A DNA stretch of 22,919 nt from Holosporales bacterium (lineage in GTDB: Bacteria; Pseudomonadota; Alphaproteobacteria; BNTO01). How positions within the stretch are numbered: the first letter of the stretch is position 1; each line of letters opens with the position of its first letter. Under the pieces are notes generated by a model. The model did not search any database. It worked only from the letters and a program-made list of their open reading frames with translations, and was not told the DNA's origin. Where the stretch lies: NCBI GenBank assembly GCA_031265645.1, contig JAISCJ010000096.1:1-22919 (forward strand), given 5' to 3'. The position numbers and the translations under genes are program-made. Shown in pieces: positions 1 to 7,458 of the stretch.

Positions 1-12
1 TTATGGTTAAAA

Positions 13-1380
13 TCAACCTAAAGATGGGATTTGTGTTAGAGATATGCATCCCTCAAAGCATTCGTTGCCTAATGTTCGTACGCTGGACGGGAGGCAAATA
101 CTACTCAAAGAAGAACAGTCCTTGAATGCGCCTTCGTCAATTGTACTCAACTGAGAGCCGCTTTCAAACGTTACAGTTGATAGAGATTTGCACTCACTAA
201 AACATTCTTTACCTAAGAATCCGACACTGGACGGAATGAAAATTTCGCATAAAGAAGAACATTCACAAAAAGCTTCGTCTTGAATTGACAGTAGCGTAGA
301 AACACTTTCAAACGTTACTACTGACAAGTTCTGGCAAACACTAAAACAATTATCACAAAGTTTTTCCACGCTAGACGGGATACAAATACTTGTCAAAGCA
401 GAACAGTGAGAGAAAGAACAAGCCCCAATACTTCTCAACTGAGAGACGTCATCAAATGTCACAGTTTCCAAGCACGTGCAGTATTCGAAGCATATATTGC
501 CTAATTCTTCTACGCTGGACGGAATGCAAATCGCGCTCAGAGAAGAACAGCCAAAAAAAGCACCAAGTTCAATCTTACTCAACTTAGAGCCACTCTCAAA
601 TGTCACGTTTTCCAAACTCCGGCAACCTACAAAACAGCTATTGCACAACTGTTCTACGCTGGACGGGATGAATATTGCGCTCAAAGAAGAACAGCAACCG
701 AAAGCACTCGCTTCAATCTTACTCAGCTTAGAACCACTCTCAAATGTCACTATTAACAAGTCACAGCATCCATTAAAACAACTCGCGCACAACATTTCTA
801 CGCTGGACGGAAGGGACATTGTGCTCAAAGAAGAGCAACAACAGAAAGCACTCGCTTCAATCTTACTCAGCTTAGAACCGCTTTCAAATATCACGGATTT
901 CAAGCTCCTGCATCCACAAAAACACGCACCGTAAACCCATTCTACGCTGGACGGAATGCAAATACTGCTTAAAGAAGAACAGTTACAGAATGCGAGTTTT
1001 TCAACTCCACTCAGCTTAGAGCCGCTCTCAAACGTCACGGTTTTCAAGCTTATGAATCCACGGAAACATTCATCACATATTCGTTTGATGCTAGACGGAA
1101 TGCATACTAACTCTAGAAATACGTCGGCAGGGGAGCAATCCCGTAGGTATTCCGAGGCACGGTCCAACGTGTTAACTCGTATTTTTTCACCATCAATCGA
1201 AACGTATCCTCTACCCATGAAGAAACTTGCACTGGCATTAGGTATGCAACGTCCATCCTTCGTGAACAAACAGCCATCAACGACTATACTGTCGAGACCT
1301 GTGTGTCTACTGCTGAAGCCAGTTGAGGTAACTGGCAAAAACAGTGAGAATACAAGCGCAAGCTTAAGCATTTTTTTCAT
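13..1380 (-). CDS. Secreted BspA-type leucine-rich-repeat protein, paralogue 1 (7 modules)
   Basis: Predicted exported protein of 455 residues. It begins with a Sec-type signal peptide (MKKMLKLALVFSLFLPVTST). A short non-LRR domain (about residues 24-90, containing VVDGC and DGRC) follows. Then come about seven copies of a 48-residue module, each built of two LRR_5/BspA-like units: VTFESGSKLSKIE..AF..CSSL followed by IPSSVE.L...CF..C.SL. The DNA shows the same 144-bp period. The modules are unusually rich in Cys and Ser. BspA-type proteins in other organisms are surface or secreted adhesins; binding to host or other proteins is inferred here. It is the last of four tandem paralogues and has the most modules. 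The start is chosen at the Met followed by the A7 tract, with GGAA just upstream. Family assignment is firm; the function is unknown. Confidence 0.88.
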   Translation of the reverse strand: MKKMLKLALVFSLFLPVTSTGFSSRHTGLDSIVVDGCLFTKDGRCIPNASASFFMGRGYVSIDGEKIRVNTLDRASEYLRDCSPADVFLELVCIPSSIKRICDECFRGFISLKTVTFESGSKLSGVEKLAFCNCSSLSSICIPSSVEWVYGACFCGCRSLKSVIFESGSKLSKIEASAFCCCSSLSTMSLPSSVEMLCASCFNGCCDLLIVTFESGSKLSKIEASAFGCCSSLSAIFIPSSVEQLCNSCFVGCRSLENVTFESGSKLSKIELGAFFGCSSLSAICIPSSVEELGNICFEYCTCLETVTFDDVSQLRSIGACSFSHCSALTSICIPSSVEKLCDNCFSVCQNLSVVTFESVSTLLSIQDEAFCECSSLCEIFIPSSVGFLGKECFSECKSLSTVTFESGSQLSTIDEGAFKDCSSLSSICLPSSVRTLGNECFEGCISLTQIPSLG

Positions 1381-1410
1381 AGAGTTCCTTTCTTTGCTAT
1401 AAAATCTGTG
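1381..1410 (-). promoter_or_regulatory. Conserved upstream block with ribosome-binding site, LRR paralogue 1
   Basis: Reading toward the gene, this block holds CACAGATTTTATAGC followed by AAAGAAAGGAA and the start codon. It is almost identical to the block before paralogue 2. It supplies the Shine-Dalgarno sequence, and TTTTATAG could be part of a -10 element; no clear -35 is visible. The 69-bp gap to the next gene upstream leaves little room for other signals. Confidence 0.4.
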
Positions 1411-1449
1411 TTTTATGGATGTAATTTTACCATTCAGCTACAGTCAAAA

Positions 1450-2646
1450 TCAACTTAAAGATGGGACTGTTATTAAAGAGCTGCATCCATTAAAGCATTC
1501 TGTACCTAATGTTCGTACGCTGGACGGGATGAAAAAATCGCTCAAAGAAGAACAGTCCTTGAATGCGCCTTCTTCAATTGTACTCAACTGAGAGCCGCTT
1601 TCAAACGTCACAGTTTGCAAGCCAGGACATTCTTCAAAGCATTTCTTGCCCAAACACGTCACGCTGGACGGGAGGCAAATACTGCTTAAAGAAGAACAGT
1701 TAGAGAATGTGTTTTCTTCAATTCTACTCAACTGAGAGCCGCTTTCAAACGTAACAGTTGATAGAGATTTGCACTCACTAAAACATTCTTTACCTAATGT
1801 TCGGACACTGGACGGAATGCAAATACTTGTCAAAGCAGGACAGCTAGAGAAAGAATAAACCCCAATACGTCTCAGCTGAGAGACGTCATCAAATGTCACA
1901 GTTGCCAAGCTCTTGCAGTATTCAAAGCACATATTGCCTAATTCTTCTACGCTGGACGGAATGCAAATCGCGCTCAAAGAAGAACAGCAATAAAAAGCAT
2001 AAAGTTCAATCTTACTCAACTTAGAGCCACTCTCAAATGTCACGATTTCCAAACCCCGGCAATCTAAAAAACAGCTATGGCACAACTGTACTACGCTGGA
2101 CGGGATGAATATTGCGCTCAAACAAGAACAGGAAAAGAAAGCACTCTCTTCAATCTTACTCAGCTTAGAGCCACTCTCAAATGTCACTATTGACAAGCTA
2201 TAGCATTCACGAAAACAACTCGCGCACAACATTTCTACGCTGGACGGAATGAACATTGTGCTCAAAGAATAGCAGGAAGAGAAAGCATCCGATTCAATCT
2301 TACTCAGCTTAGAGCCGCTTTCAAATATCACGGATTTCAAGCGACTGCAGTCACAAAAACACTCACCGTAAAAACATTCTACGCTGGACGGAATGCATAT
2401 TAACTGTAGAAATTTATCAGAGGGACCCCGTCGGGATCCCGATGCATGACCCAACGCGCAAACTGGTATTTCTTCTCCACTAATAGGAACGCATACTCTG
2501 ACAAGCAATGAATTTACATAGCAGCCAGGTACGCAACGTCCATCATCCGTGTAAGAACAGCCATCAACGACTATACTGCAGATGCAAGTTGATGTAACTG
2601 GCAAAAACAGTGAGAATATAAGCGCAAGCTTAAGCATTTTTTTCAT
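1450..2646 (-). CDS. Secreted BspA-type leucine-rich-repeat protein, paralogue 2 (6 modules)
   Basis: Exported LRR protein of 398 residues from the chosen start. The frame stays open for 19 more codons upstream to 2703. The MKKMLKLAL start at 2646 is preferred because it carries the signal peptide, aligns with the other paralogues and follows AAAGGAA directly. The N-terminal VVDGC/DGRC domain is followed by about six 48-residue modules. Most modules match paralogue 1 nearly word for word, including the divergent module starting VTFDDVSQLR. That pattern suggests recombination or gene conversion between neighbours. The N-terminal domain contains a GC-rich palindromic stretch (about 2424-2443) encoding GSRRGP that is absent from the sister genes. 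Role unknown, presumably extracellular protein binding. Confidence 0.87.
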   Translation of the reverse strand: MKKMLKLALIFSLFLPVTSTCICSIVVDGCSYTDDGRCVPGCYVNSLLVRVCVPISGEEIPVCALGHASGSRRGPSDKFLQLICIPSSVECFYGECFCDCSRLKSVIFESGSKLSKIESDAFSSCYSLSTMFIPSSVEMLCASCFRECYSLSIVTFESGSKLSKIEESAFFSCSCLSAIFIPSSVVQLCHSCFLDCRGLEIVTFESGSKLSKIELYAFYCCSSLSAICIPSSVEELGNMCFEYCKSLATVTFDDVSQLRRIGVYSFSSCPALTSICIPSSVRTLGKECFSECKSLSTVTFESGSQLSRIEENTFSNCSSLSSICLPSSVTCLGKKCFEECPGLQTVTFESGSQLSTIEEGAFKDCSSLSDFFIPSSVRTLGTECFNGCSSLITVPSLS

Positions 2647-2676
2647 AGAGTTCCTTTCTTTGCTATAAAATCTGTA
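2647..2676 (-). promoter_or_regulatory. Conserved upstream block with ribosome-binding site, LRR paralogue 2
   Basis: ACAGATTTTATAGCAAAGAA then AGGAACTCT and ATG, differing from the paralogue 1 block at only one position. The near-perfect match over non-coding bases points to recent duplication of the gene together with its leader, or to a conserved regulatory role. Confidence 0.4.
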
Positions 2677-2715
2677 TTTCATGGAGAAAATACTACCATT
2701 CATCTACAGTCAGAA

Positions 2716-3966
2716 TCAACTCAAAAATGGGACTATTGTTAGAGAGCTGCATCCCTTAAAACATTCTTTGCCCAAACGTTGTACGCTGGACGGGAGGAAA
2801 ATACTACTCAAAGAAGAACAGTCCTTGAATGCGCCTTCTTCAATTGTACTCAACTGAGAGCCGCTTTCAAACGTCACAGTTGGTAGAGATTTACATTCCC
2901 TAAAACATTCTTTGCCAACCAGTTGTACACTGGACGGAATGCAAATACTGCTCAAAGAAGAACAGTTCAAGAATGCGCCTTCGTCAATTGTACTCAACTG
3001 AGAGCCGCGTTCAAATGTCACTAACAACAAGTTCTGACAATAAATAAAACAATATTTGCCCAAGCGTTCTACGCTGGACGGAATGCAAATACTACTTAAA
3101 GAAGCACAGCTATAGAAAGAATCATCTCCAATAGTACTCAAACGAGAGCCGTCTTCAAATGTCACTGTTGACAAGTTTTTGCATCCTTTAAATCCACTGC
3201 GACAATCTTCTACGCTGGACGGAATGTAAATTGAGCTCAAAGAAGAACAGGACAAGAAAGCACTCGTATCAATCTTATTCAGCTTAGAGCCACTCTCAAA
3301 CGTCACGACTTCCAACCTACTGCATCCACCAAAGCACTTATCGCACAACAGTAGGACACTGGACGGAATGTGCATTGCCACCAAAGAAATACAACCATGG
3401 AAAGCAGATCTCTCAATTTGACCCAGCTGAGAGCCACGTTCAAATGTCACTGTTTTCAAATGCGAGCATTCACCAAAGCATTCATAGCCAAACTCTTCTA
3501 CGCGGGACGGGATGCAAATACTGCTGAAAGAAGAACACCAATAGAATACGCGTGATCCAAATCTGCTCAACGTAGAGCCGCTCTCAAACGTTACAGTTCC
3601 CAATAACCGGCAGAAACAAAAACAGTCATCATCTATTTCTTCAATGCTGGACGGGATACATACTAAGTGGTGCAGTCGAAAGCTTTTGTAGGCAGTGGAA
3701 TGACACCCTCGGTATGGAGTTAACTTCCTAACTCGTATTACTTTTCCATCAATCGAAAAGCATTCTCTGCCAAATAATAAACGTGTACAGACACCAGGAA
3801 TCAAATCTCCACTCTTCGTGTAAGAACATCCGTCAAAGCATATACTTGAGTCATCAGTATTTACGCGGATACCAATGCGCATACGGAATACAGCAGGAGG
3901 TCTACTGCAGATGCAAGTTGAAGTAACTGGCAAAAACAGTGAGAATATAAGAGCAAGCTTAAGCAT
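2716..3966 (-). CDS. Secreted BspA-type leucine-rich-repeat protein, paralogue 3; original start codon out of frame
   Basis: LRR protein of 416 residues from the Met of MLKLALIFSLFLPVT. About six 48-residue modules follow an N-terminal domain that is longer than in the sisters: some 20 extra residues after the signal peptide, around RPPAVFRMRIGIR. In the other copies the start is ATG followed by seven A; here the tract has six A (3966-3971). The ancestral ATG at 3972-3974 is therefore out of frame and the reading frame must start at the second Met. That Met lies 12 nt from the AAAGGGG Shine-Dalgarno, so initiation may be weak. The frame also stays open upstream to an ATG at 4030-4032 with no evident ribosome-binding site. 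One module is two residues short (SSVEDCRSGF). The gene may be silent, weakly expressed or switchable. Confidence 0.75.
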   Translation of the reverse strand: MLKLALIFSLFLPVTSTCICSRPPAVFRMRIGIRVNTDDSSICFDGCSYTKSGDLIPGVCTRLLFGRECFSIDGKVIRVRKLTPYRGCHSTAYKSFRLHHLVCIPSSIEEIDDDCFCFCRLLGTVTFESGSTLSRFGSRVFYWCSSFSSICIPSRVEEFGYECFGECSHLKTVTFERGSQLGQIERSAFHGCISLVAMHIPSSVLLLCDKCFGGCSRLEVVTFESGSKLNKIDTSAFLSCSSLSSIYIPSSVEDCRSGFKGCKNLSTVTFEDGSRLSTIGDDSFYSCASLSSICIPSSVERLGKYCFIYCQNLLLVTFERGSQLSTIDEGAFLNCSSLSSICIPSSVQLVGKECFRECKSLPTVTFESGSQLSTIEEGAFKDCSSLSSIFLPSSVQRLGKECFKGCSSLTIVPFLS

Positions 3967-3974
3967 TTTTTCAT

Positions 3975-4005
3975 GGAGCCCCTTTATTTGCGATAAAAAT
4001 CTGTG
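3975..4005 (-). promoter_or_regulatory. Conserved upstream block with ribosome-binding site, LRR paralogue 3
   Basis: CACAGATTTTTATCGCAAAT followed by AAAGGGGCTCC and the out-of-frame ATG. It has drifted slightly from the blocks of paralogues 1 and 2 (TATCGC in place of TATAGC, one extra T). The Shine-Dalgarno is correctly spaced for the ancestral ATG at 3974 but not for the in-frame ATG at 3966. Confidence 0.38.
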
Positions 4006-4015
4006 ATTTATGACG

Positions 4016-5104
4016 CTACACATCCCACTCAATTATGGGAAAACTCAACCCAACAAATGATGGGACTATTGCTAGAGAGCTGCATCCTGTAAAACATTCT
4101 TCGCCCAAACGTCGTACGCTAAACGGAACGCAAAAAACGGTTAAAGAAGAACAGTTAAAGAATGCACCGTCTCCAATTTTACTCAACTGAGACTTGCCTT
4201 CAAACGATACAGTTTTCAAGCCATAACATTCGTCAAAACATCTCTTGCCCAAACACGTCACGCTGGACGGAATACAAATACTGCTCAAAGAAGAACAGTT
4301 AGAGAATGTGCGTTTTCCAATTGAACTCAACTGAGAGCCGCTATCAAATGTCACGAAAATCAATCTGCTGCATAGAAGAAAGCATTCTTTTCCTAATTGA
4401 TTTACGGTGGACGGGATACAAATACTGCGTAAAGAAGAACATGAACAGAAAGCAGCCTCTTCAATTGAACTCAACTGAGAGCCGCTCTCAAATGTCACGG
4501 CAATCAAGCTGCGGCATAGATGAAAGCATTCTTTTCCTAAATTATTTACGGTGGACGGGATACAAATACTGCTCAAAGAAAAACAGAACGAGAAAGCAGC
4601 CTCATAAATCTGACTCAGCTTAGAACCGCGTTCAAATGTCACGGTTGTCAAGCTACTGCATTCTTCAAAGCATTCTCTGCCTAATTCTTCTACGCTGGAC
4701 GGAATGCAAATACAACGTAAAAAAGAACACAAACTGAATGCGCTTGCGTCAATTCTACTCAGTTTAGAGCCGCTCTCAAACGTAATAGCTATCAAGCCCT
4801 GGCGTGCACGAAAACAGCTATAATATATTCGTTCGACGCTGGACGAAATGCATATTGATTGGAACAGATTCATTTCCTCGGCAGTGGAGTCCCACGAGGC
4901 ACGACGATCCAACGCGCAAAGTAGTATTTCTTCTCCTCTAATCGGAACGCGTTCTCTGCAAAATAATAAACGTACATAGCGACCAAGTACGCAACATCCA
5001 TCGTTCATGAAAGAACAGCCATCAACGTCTATACTGCAAATACCAGTTAAGGTAACTGGCAAAAATAGTGAGAATATAAGCGCAAGCTTAAGCATTTTTT
5101 TCAT
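4016..5104 (-). CDS. Secreted BspA-type leucine-rich-repeat protein, paralogue 4 (5 modules)
   Basis: Exported LRR protein of 362 residues with the MKKMLKLALIFSLFLPVT signal peptide, the VDGC N-terminal domain and about five 48-residue modules. It is the shortest and most diverged copy. Several modules read IPSTVN instead of IPSSVE, and one reads VSFEGKSQLSKIG. The sisters end in IPSLG, VPSLS or VPFLS, but this copy has lost that stop and continues as VGLSFPIIEWDV into the spacer. The start follows AAAGGGCCTCC with the A7 tract intact (5095-5101). It is the first gene of the tandem array in reading direction. Function unknown beyond LRR-mediated binding inferred from the family. Confidence 0.86.
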   Translation of the reverse strand: MKKMLKLALIFSLFLPVTLTGICSIDVDGCSFMNDGCCVLGRYVRLLFCRERVPIRGEEILLCALDRRASWDSTAEEMNLFQSICISSSVERIYYSCFRARQGLIAITFESGSKLSRIDASAFSLCSFLRCICIPSSVEELGRECFEECSSLTTVTFERGSKLSQIYEAAFSFCFSLSSICIPSTVNNLGKECFHLCRSLIAVTFESGSQLSSIEEAAFCSCSSLRSICIPSTVNQLGKECFLLCSRLIFVTFDSGSQLSSIGKRTFSNCSSLSSICIPSSVTCLGKRCFDECYGLKTVSFEGKSQLSKIGDGAFFNCSSLTVFCVPFSVRRLGEECFTGCSSLAIVPSFVGLSFPIIEWDV

Positions 5105-5134
5105 GGAGGCCCTTTATTTACTATAAAATCTGTG
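5105..5134 (-). promoter_or_regulatory. Conserved upstream block with ribosome-binding site, LRR paralogue 4
   Basis: CACAGATTTTATAGTAAAT followed by AAAGGGCCTCC and ATG. The CACAGATTTTATAG core is shared with the other three copies. Because this is the first gene of the array, this is the best place to look for a promoter serving the whole set. No canonical -35 hexamer was found 16-18 nt upstream. Confidence 0.4.
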
Positions 5135-5164
5135 GTTCATGAGCGTGACTCTACCGTCATTGAT

Positions 5165-5210
5165 AGTTTAAGTCAATCCCCAAATGGGACTATTCCCAAG
5201 TTGTAGACAG
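5165..5210 (-). pseudogene. Remnant 3' end of a fifth LRR paralogue
   Basis: The stretch with tcaatccccaaatgggacta resembles the sequence just past and over the stop codons of the sister genes (tcaactcaaaaatgggacta at 2717-2736, and equivalents at 1450 and 4050). It sits upstream of paralogue 4, exactly where the 3' end of another tandem copy would be expected. No LRR coding sequence follows, so only the tail survives. Assignment rests on a short match of about 35-45 bases. Confidence 0.45.
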
Positions 5211-5296
5211 CAATTCATTGTGCAACCTGCAATCTGTATAAAACATATTTTTACGGCTACAATCGCACATACTTAACAACATATGCAAATTATCCA

Positions 5297-5921
5297 ATGC
5301 CAGTTTTATTCGTCGTTATAGTTCTAATGGAAATATTAAGCGGCATAGAAATTGACCTTTGCATACCAAGTTTTCCAGAACTTCAAAATTTATTCAAAAT
5401 CTCGACATCCGCCACTGAAGCTCTTCTAAGCATCAACCTTTTTACCAATTGCATCGGCGCCTTAATTGCAGGATCTCTTGGCGGCAGATATGGCCGTAAA
5501 CAAATAATATTGTCCGGATTAATGCTTTTTATTTTTGGCAGTGCGCTTTGTGTTTTTTGAACAAAATTATCCAATGTTATTAATTGGACGCTTTATTCAA
5601 GGCTTTGGAATATCATGCCCCGCGTGCTTGGCATACGTCATCATCCCAGATACATATGACATAAATACTCACAGGAAAATGTTGGGCTTGTTAAACTTTT
5701 TTGCAACAGCATCCATGGCTGTCGCTCCAATAATCGGCAGCCACATCGCTTTGTTTTTTGGGTGGCGTGGGAATTTTAGTTTTTGCCTGTTCTGCGGTGT
5801 CACGTGCTTCATTTTGGGGTATTTCCTTTGCCGCCAGGGAAGAAAAACGAGTTCTTTTTACGATTGGTATAAGTCGCATCTCCATAGGTTTCAATCCGCA
5901 AGCGTTCCTTGCCTGCAATAG
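5297..5921 (+). pseudogene. Broken MFS drug-efflux transporter (Bcr/CflA-like), frameshifted and truncated
   Basis: Two frames together encode the first five or so membrane segments of a major facilitator. The N-terminal part (5297-5560) has the family-like opening with an acidic residue in the first helix (IEIDLCIPSFPEL) and the MFS loop motif GGRYGRKQIILSG. The second frame (5535-5921) carries the next helices with LIGRFIQGFG. Deleting one T from the T6 run near 5554-5559 joins them as ALCVFEQNYPMLLIGRFIQG. The sequence then stops at about 200 residues where functional members have about 400, so the C-terminal half is missing. No Shine-Dalgarno is seen before the ATG. It is a decaying or switched-off gene, convergent with the next one and separated from it by 11 bases. 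The Bcr/CflA subfamily is inferred. Confidence 0.75.
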
Positions 5922-5932
5922 CGAATTTCCGA

Positions 5933-7369
5933 TTAATCGGTGGCGCCCGGCTCTTGATCTAAACCATTAGCCATTTGATTAATCTCTGGTGCAATTAGTC
6001 TTGCAAGCTTGCGGTATTGGAGCTCTAATTTGCCTACGGACACGGCTTCCGGCGGTCTAGTATGTTTGATTGGGTATAAAGATCCTTTCTTAATCGTTAA
6101 CGATTTTGATCTCCTAACTGCCATATTGGTCGGCTGGATAGTTTTAAAAGATTCCAGCACAGTGTCAGTGCACACTTCGGGTTGCTTGTAATCGCTAACA
6201 AACGCAGATCGAATCTGCAACAAGGCAGAATGATACAATTGGATATATTGCTCTTGCAAATCAAATAAGTTGCCTGTATCAAACTCAGGAGGTAAAAAAT
6301 CCGCTATATCGAGTAAAGATTGGTGCGCTTGGCGAATTTGTTCGCATCTATAAACAACTGCATCTGTAAACAAAAAACCATAGCCCTTTTTTTCAAAAAA
6401 GTCTGAACAAAATCTTGCAGCCAAAGCTGCATCTTTTGGATTGGCAACATTGAGAGACCAGCGCATGTTGAGAGTTGGAAAAGAGTTGACAGCATCACAC
6501 AATGTTCGAGCTAAAGTACGAGTTGATTTATATTTTTTTAACCAAAAATCAGGTTCAGGCGCGTTAAAATCACAAGAAAAAGCTTCTTGCAGTTCAATTT
6601 GGCTCATACAAGGGTGCGTAGAAAGGAACGCCTCAACATCGAATACTTCAAAGCATTCAGATATTGGTCCGCAGTAGTCGCGAATCAATGAGCCATCAAA
6701 GAAATCTAGATTTTCCAGCAAAGATTCATCAAATGGTGAAAAGTCTTTTAGGTTACAGATGAGCCTATACGCGTCTGATAAAAAGTGAAGCATAAAATAG
6801 CATTGCAATGCATCTGGTCTCATTTCGGTCCGAAAAGCACTCTCATCGATTGTTGCAAAACTCCGATGAATAACATCGGCAAATACACTGCCCGGAATGC
6901 TATCACCGAAAAGAGGGACTAATCGTGCCTGGCCCAGAATAATCATCTTGGATACAGGTAAAGAAAAGTAGCTACGATTGAAAACATATCCCGCGTTAAG
7001 AAATGGGCCTTGTTCAGCTCTTTTTTGCCGATTCTGCTCTTGGGTATAGAGCTCTCTATGGGTAGGAATGTGCTTATGTTGGGACGGTTGAAACCTATCC
7101 AAATTCGAGAACAGATCCCTCGGAAAACCAAGGATTTGACGACGCTGTAGACGAAAGGTTGCAATCCCATGTCGTTTTTTCAATATTAATCTGATGGAGT
7201 TCTTTCGTGGAGGTTTTTCTCCATTTCTTCCCGTTTGTATGATTTGGCGTCGTTTACCTATCTTTGCAAATCCCGTTTGAATGTTTTGCCCTCGTTGAGC
7301 TCTATGTCCTGCAAATCCTGCAGAAGACAACGTCAGGACCGCGATGCTTAACACCTTTGTGTAGTTCAT
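5933..7369 (-). CDS. Secreted protein of unknown function with an in-frame palindromic element
   Basis: Predicted exported protein of 478 residues with a convincing signal peptide (MNYTKVLSIAVLTLSSAGFA, cut near residue 20-21). I do not recognise the family. A very basic, probably disordered stretch follows (residues 21-110, with QTG repeated at 31-33 and 45-47). Residues 67-97 are encoded by a palindromic repeat also found between genes at 11979-12071. The rest (about 120-440) looks globular and mostly helical, with many aromatic and acidic residues (for example CDFNAPEPDFWLKKYKSTR). The tail is again basic (RRSKSLTIKK). No membrane segment is visible after the signal peptide. It follows phzF with a 90-base gap. 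It could be a periplasmic or host-directed protein; nothing in the sequence decides between these. Confidence 0.7.
   Translation of the reverse strand: MNYTKVLSIAVLTLSSAGFAGHRAQRGQNIQTGFAKIGKRRQIIQTGRNGEKPPRKNSIRLILKKRHGIATFRLQRRQILGFPRDLFSNLDRFQPSQHKHIPTHRELYTQEQNRQKRAEQGPFLNAGYVFNRSYFSLPVSKMIILGQARLVPLFGDSIPGSVFADVIHRSFATIDESAFRTEMRPDALQCYFMLHFLSDAYRLICNLKDFSPFDESLLENLDFFDGSLIRDYCGPISECFEVFDVEAFLSTHPCMSQIELQEAFSCDFNAPEPDFWLKKYKSTRTLARTLCDAVNSFPTLNMRWSLNVANPKDAALAARFCSDFFEKKGYGFLFTDAVVYRCEQIRQAHQSLLDIADFLPPEFDTGNLFDLQEQYIQLYHSALLQIRSAFVSDYKQPEVCTDTVLESFKTIQPTNMAVRRSKSLTIKKGSLYPIKHTRPPEAVSVGKLELQYRKLARLIAPEINQMANGLDQEPGATD
7081..7168 (-). repeat. Palindromic repeat element, coding copy (RPE-like)
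   Basis: On the minus strand the segment from CAGCGTCGTCAA to the end GTTTCAACCGTCCC matches the intergenic element at 11979-12071 at about 59 of 67 positions without gaps. The left arms differ by three bases in length, so the frame is kept. Here it encodes roughly LQRRQILGFPRDLFSNL DRFQPS inside a secreted protein. The intergenic copy is open in the same frame (RQRRQALGFPRDLSPNL). The end repeats are imperfect in this copy (gggacggttga against ggttgcaatccc), consistent with drift after insertion. Confidence 0.8.
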
Positions 7370-7458
7370 AATGTTTCATCAAAAATGAGTATTCCCCTTA
7401 ACTCGGATGGTACGATTAATTTCGACAAATAGATAGCGACCGTCTTTAGTGTCGTATA

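Noticed and set aside
476..1402. Plus-strand open frames opposite the LRR genes
   Set aside because: They recur with the 144-bp module period because the antisense of the repeats happens to lack stops; the minus frames have signal peptides and ribosome-binding sites.
2424..2443. GC-rich inverted repeat within LRR paralogue 2
   Set aside because: It lies inside the coding frame and keeps it open; no second copy was found in the window.
60..5000. Regularly spaced near-identical short sequences (tacgctggacggaatg) resembling an array
   Set aside because: The 144-bp period is in frame and encodes IPSSVE of the LRR modules; unit and spacer lengths do not fit CRISPR.
5890..5905. ataggtttcaa near the end of the transporter fragment, shared with the palindromic element
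   Set aside because: Only 11 bases match and the rest of the element is absent; too short to call a third copy.
5929..5940. Perfect palindrome ccgattaatcgg at the junction of the broken transporter and the secreted-protein gene
   Set aside because: It has no loop and no T tract, so it is not a convincing terminator; the 12-base match may be chance.
7370..7458. Open 30-codon frame after phzF (DTKDGRYLFVEINRTIRV)
   Set aside because: It looks protein-like but has no start codon or ribosome-binding site and is too short to support as a gene; it could be a remnant.
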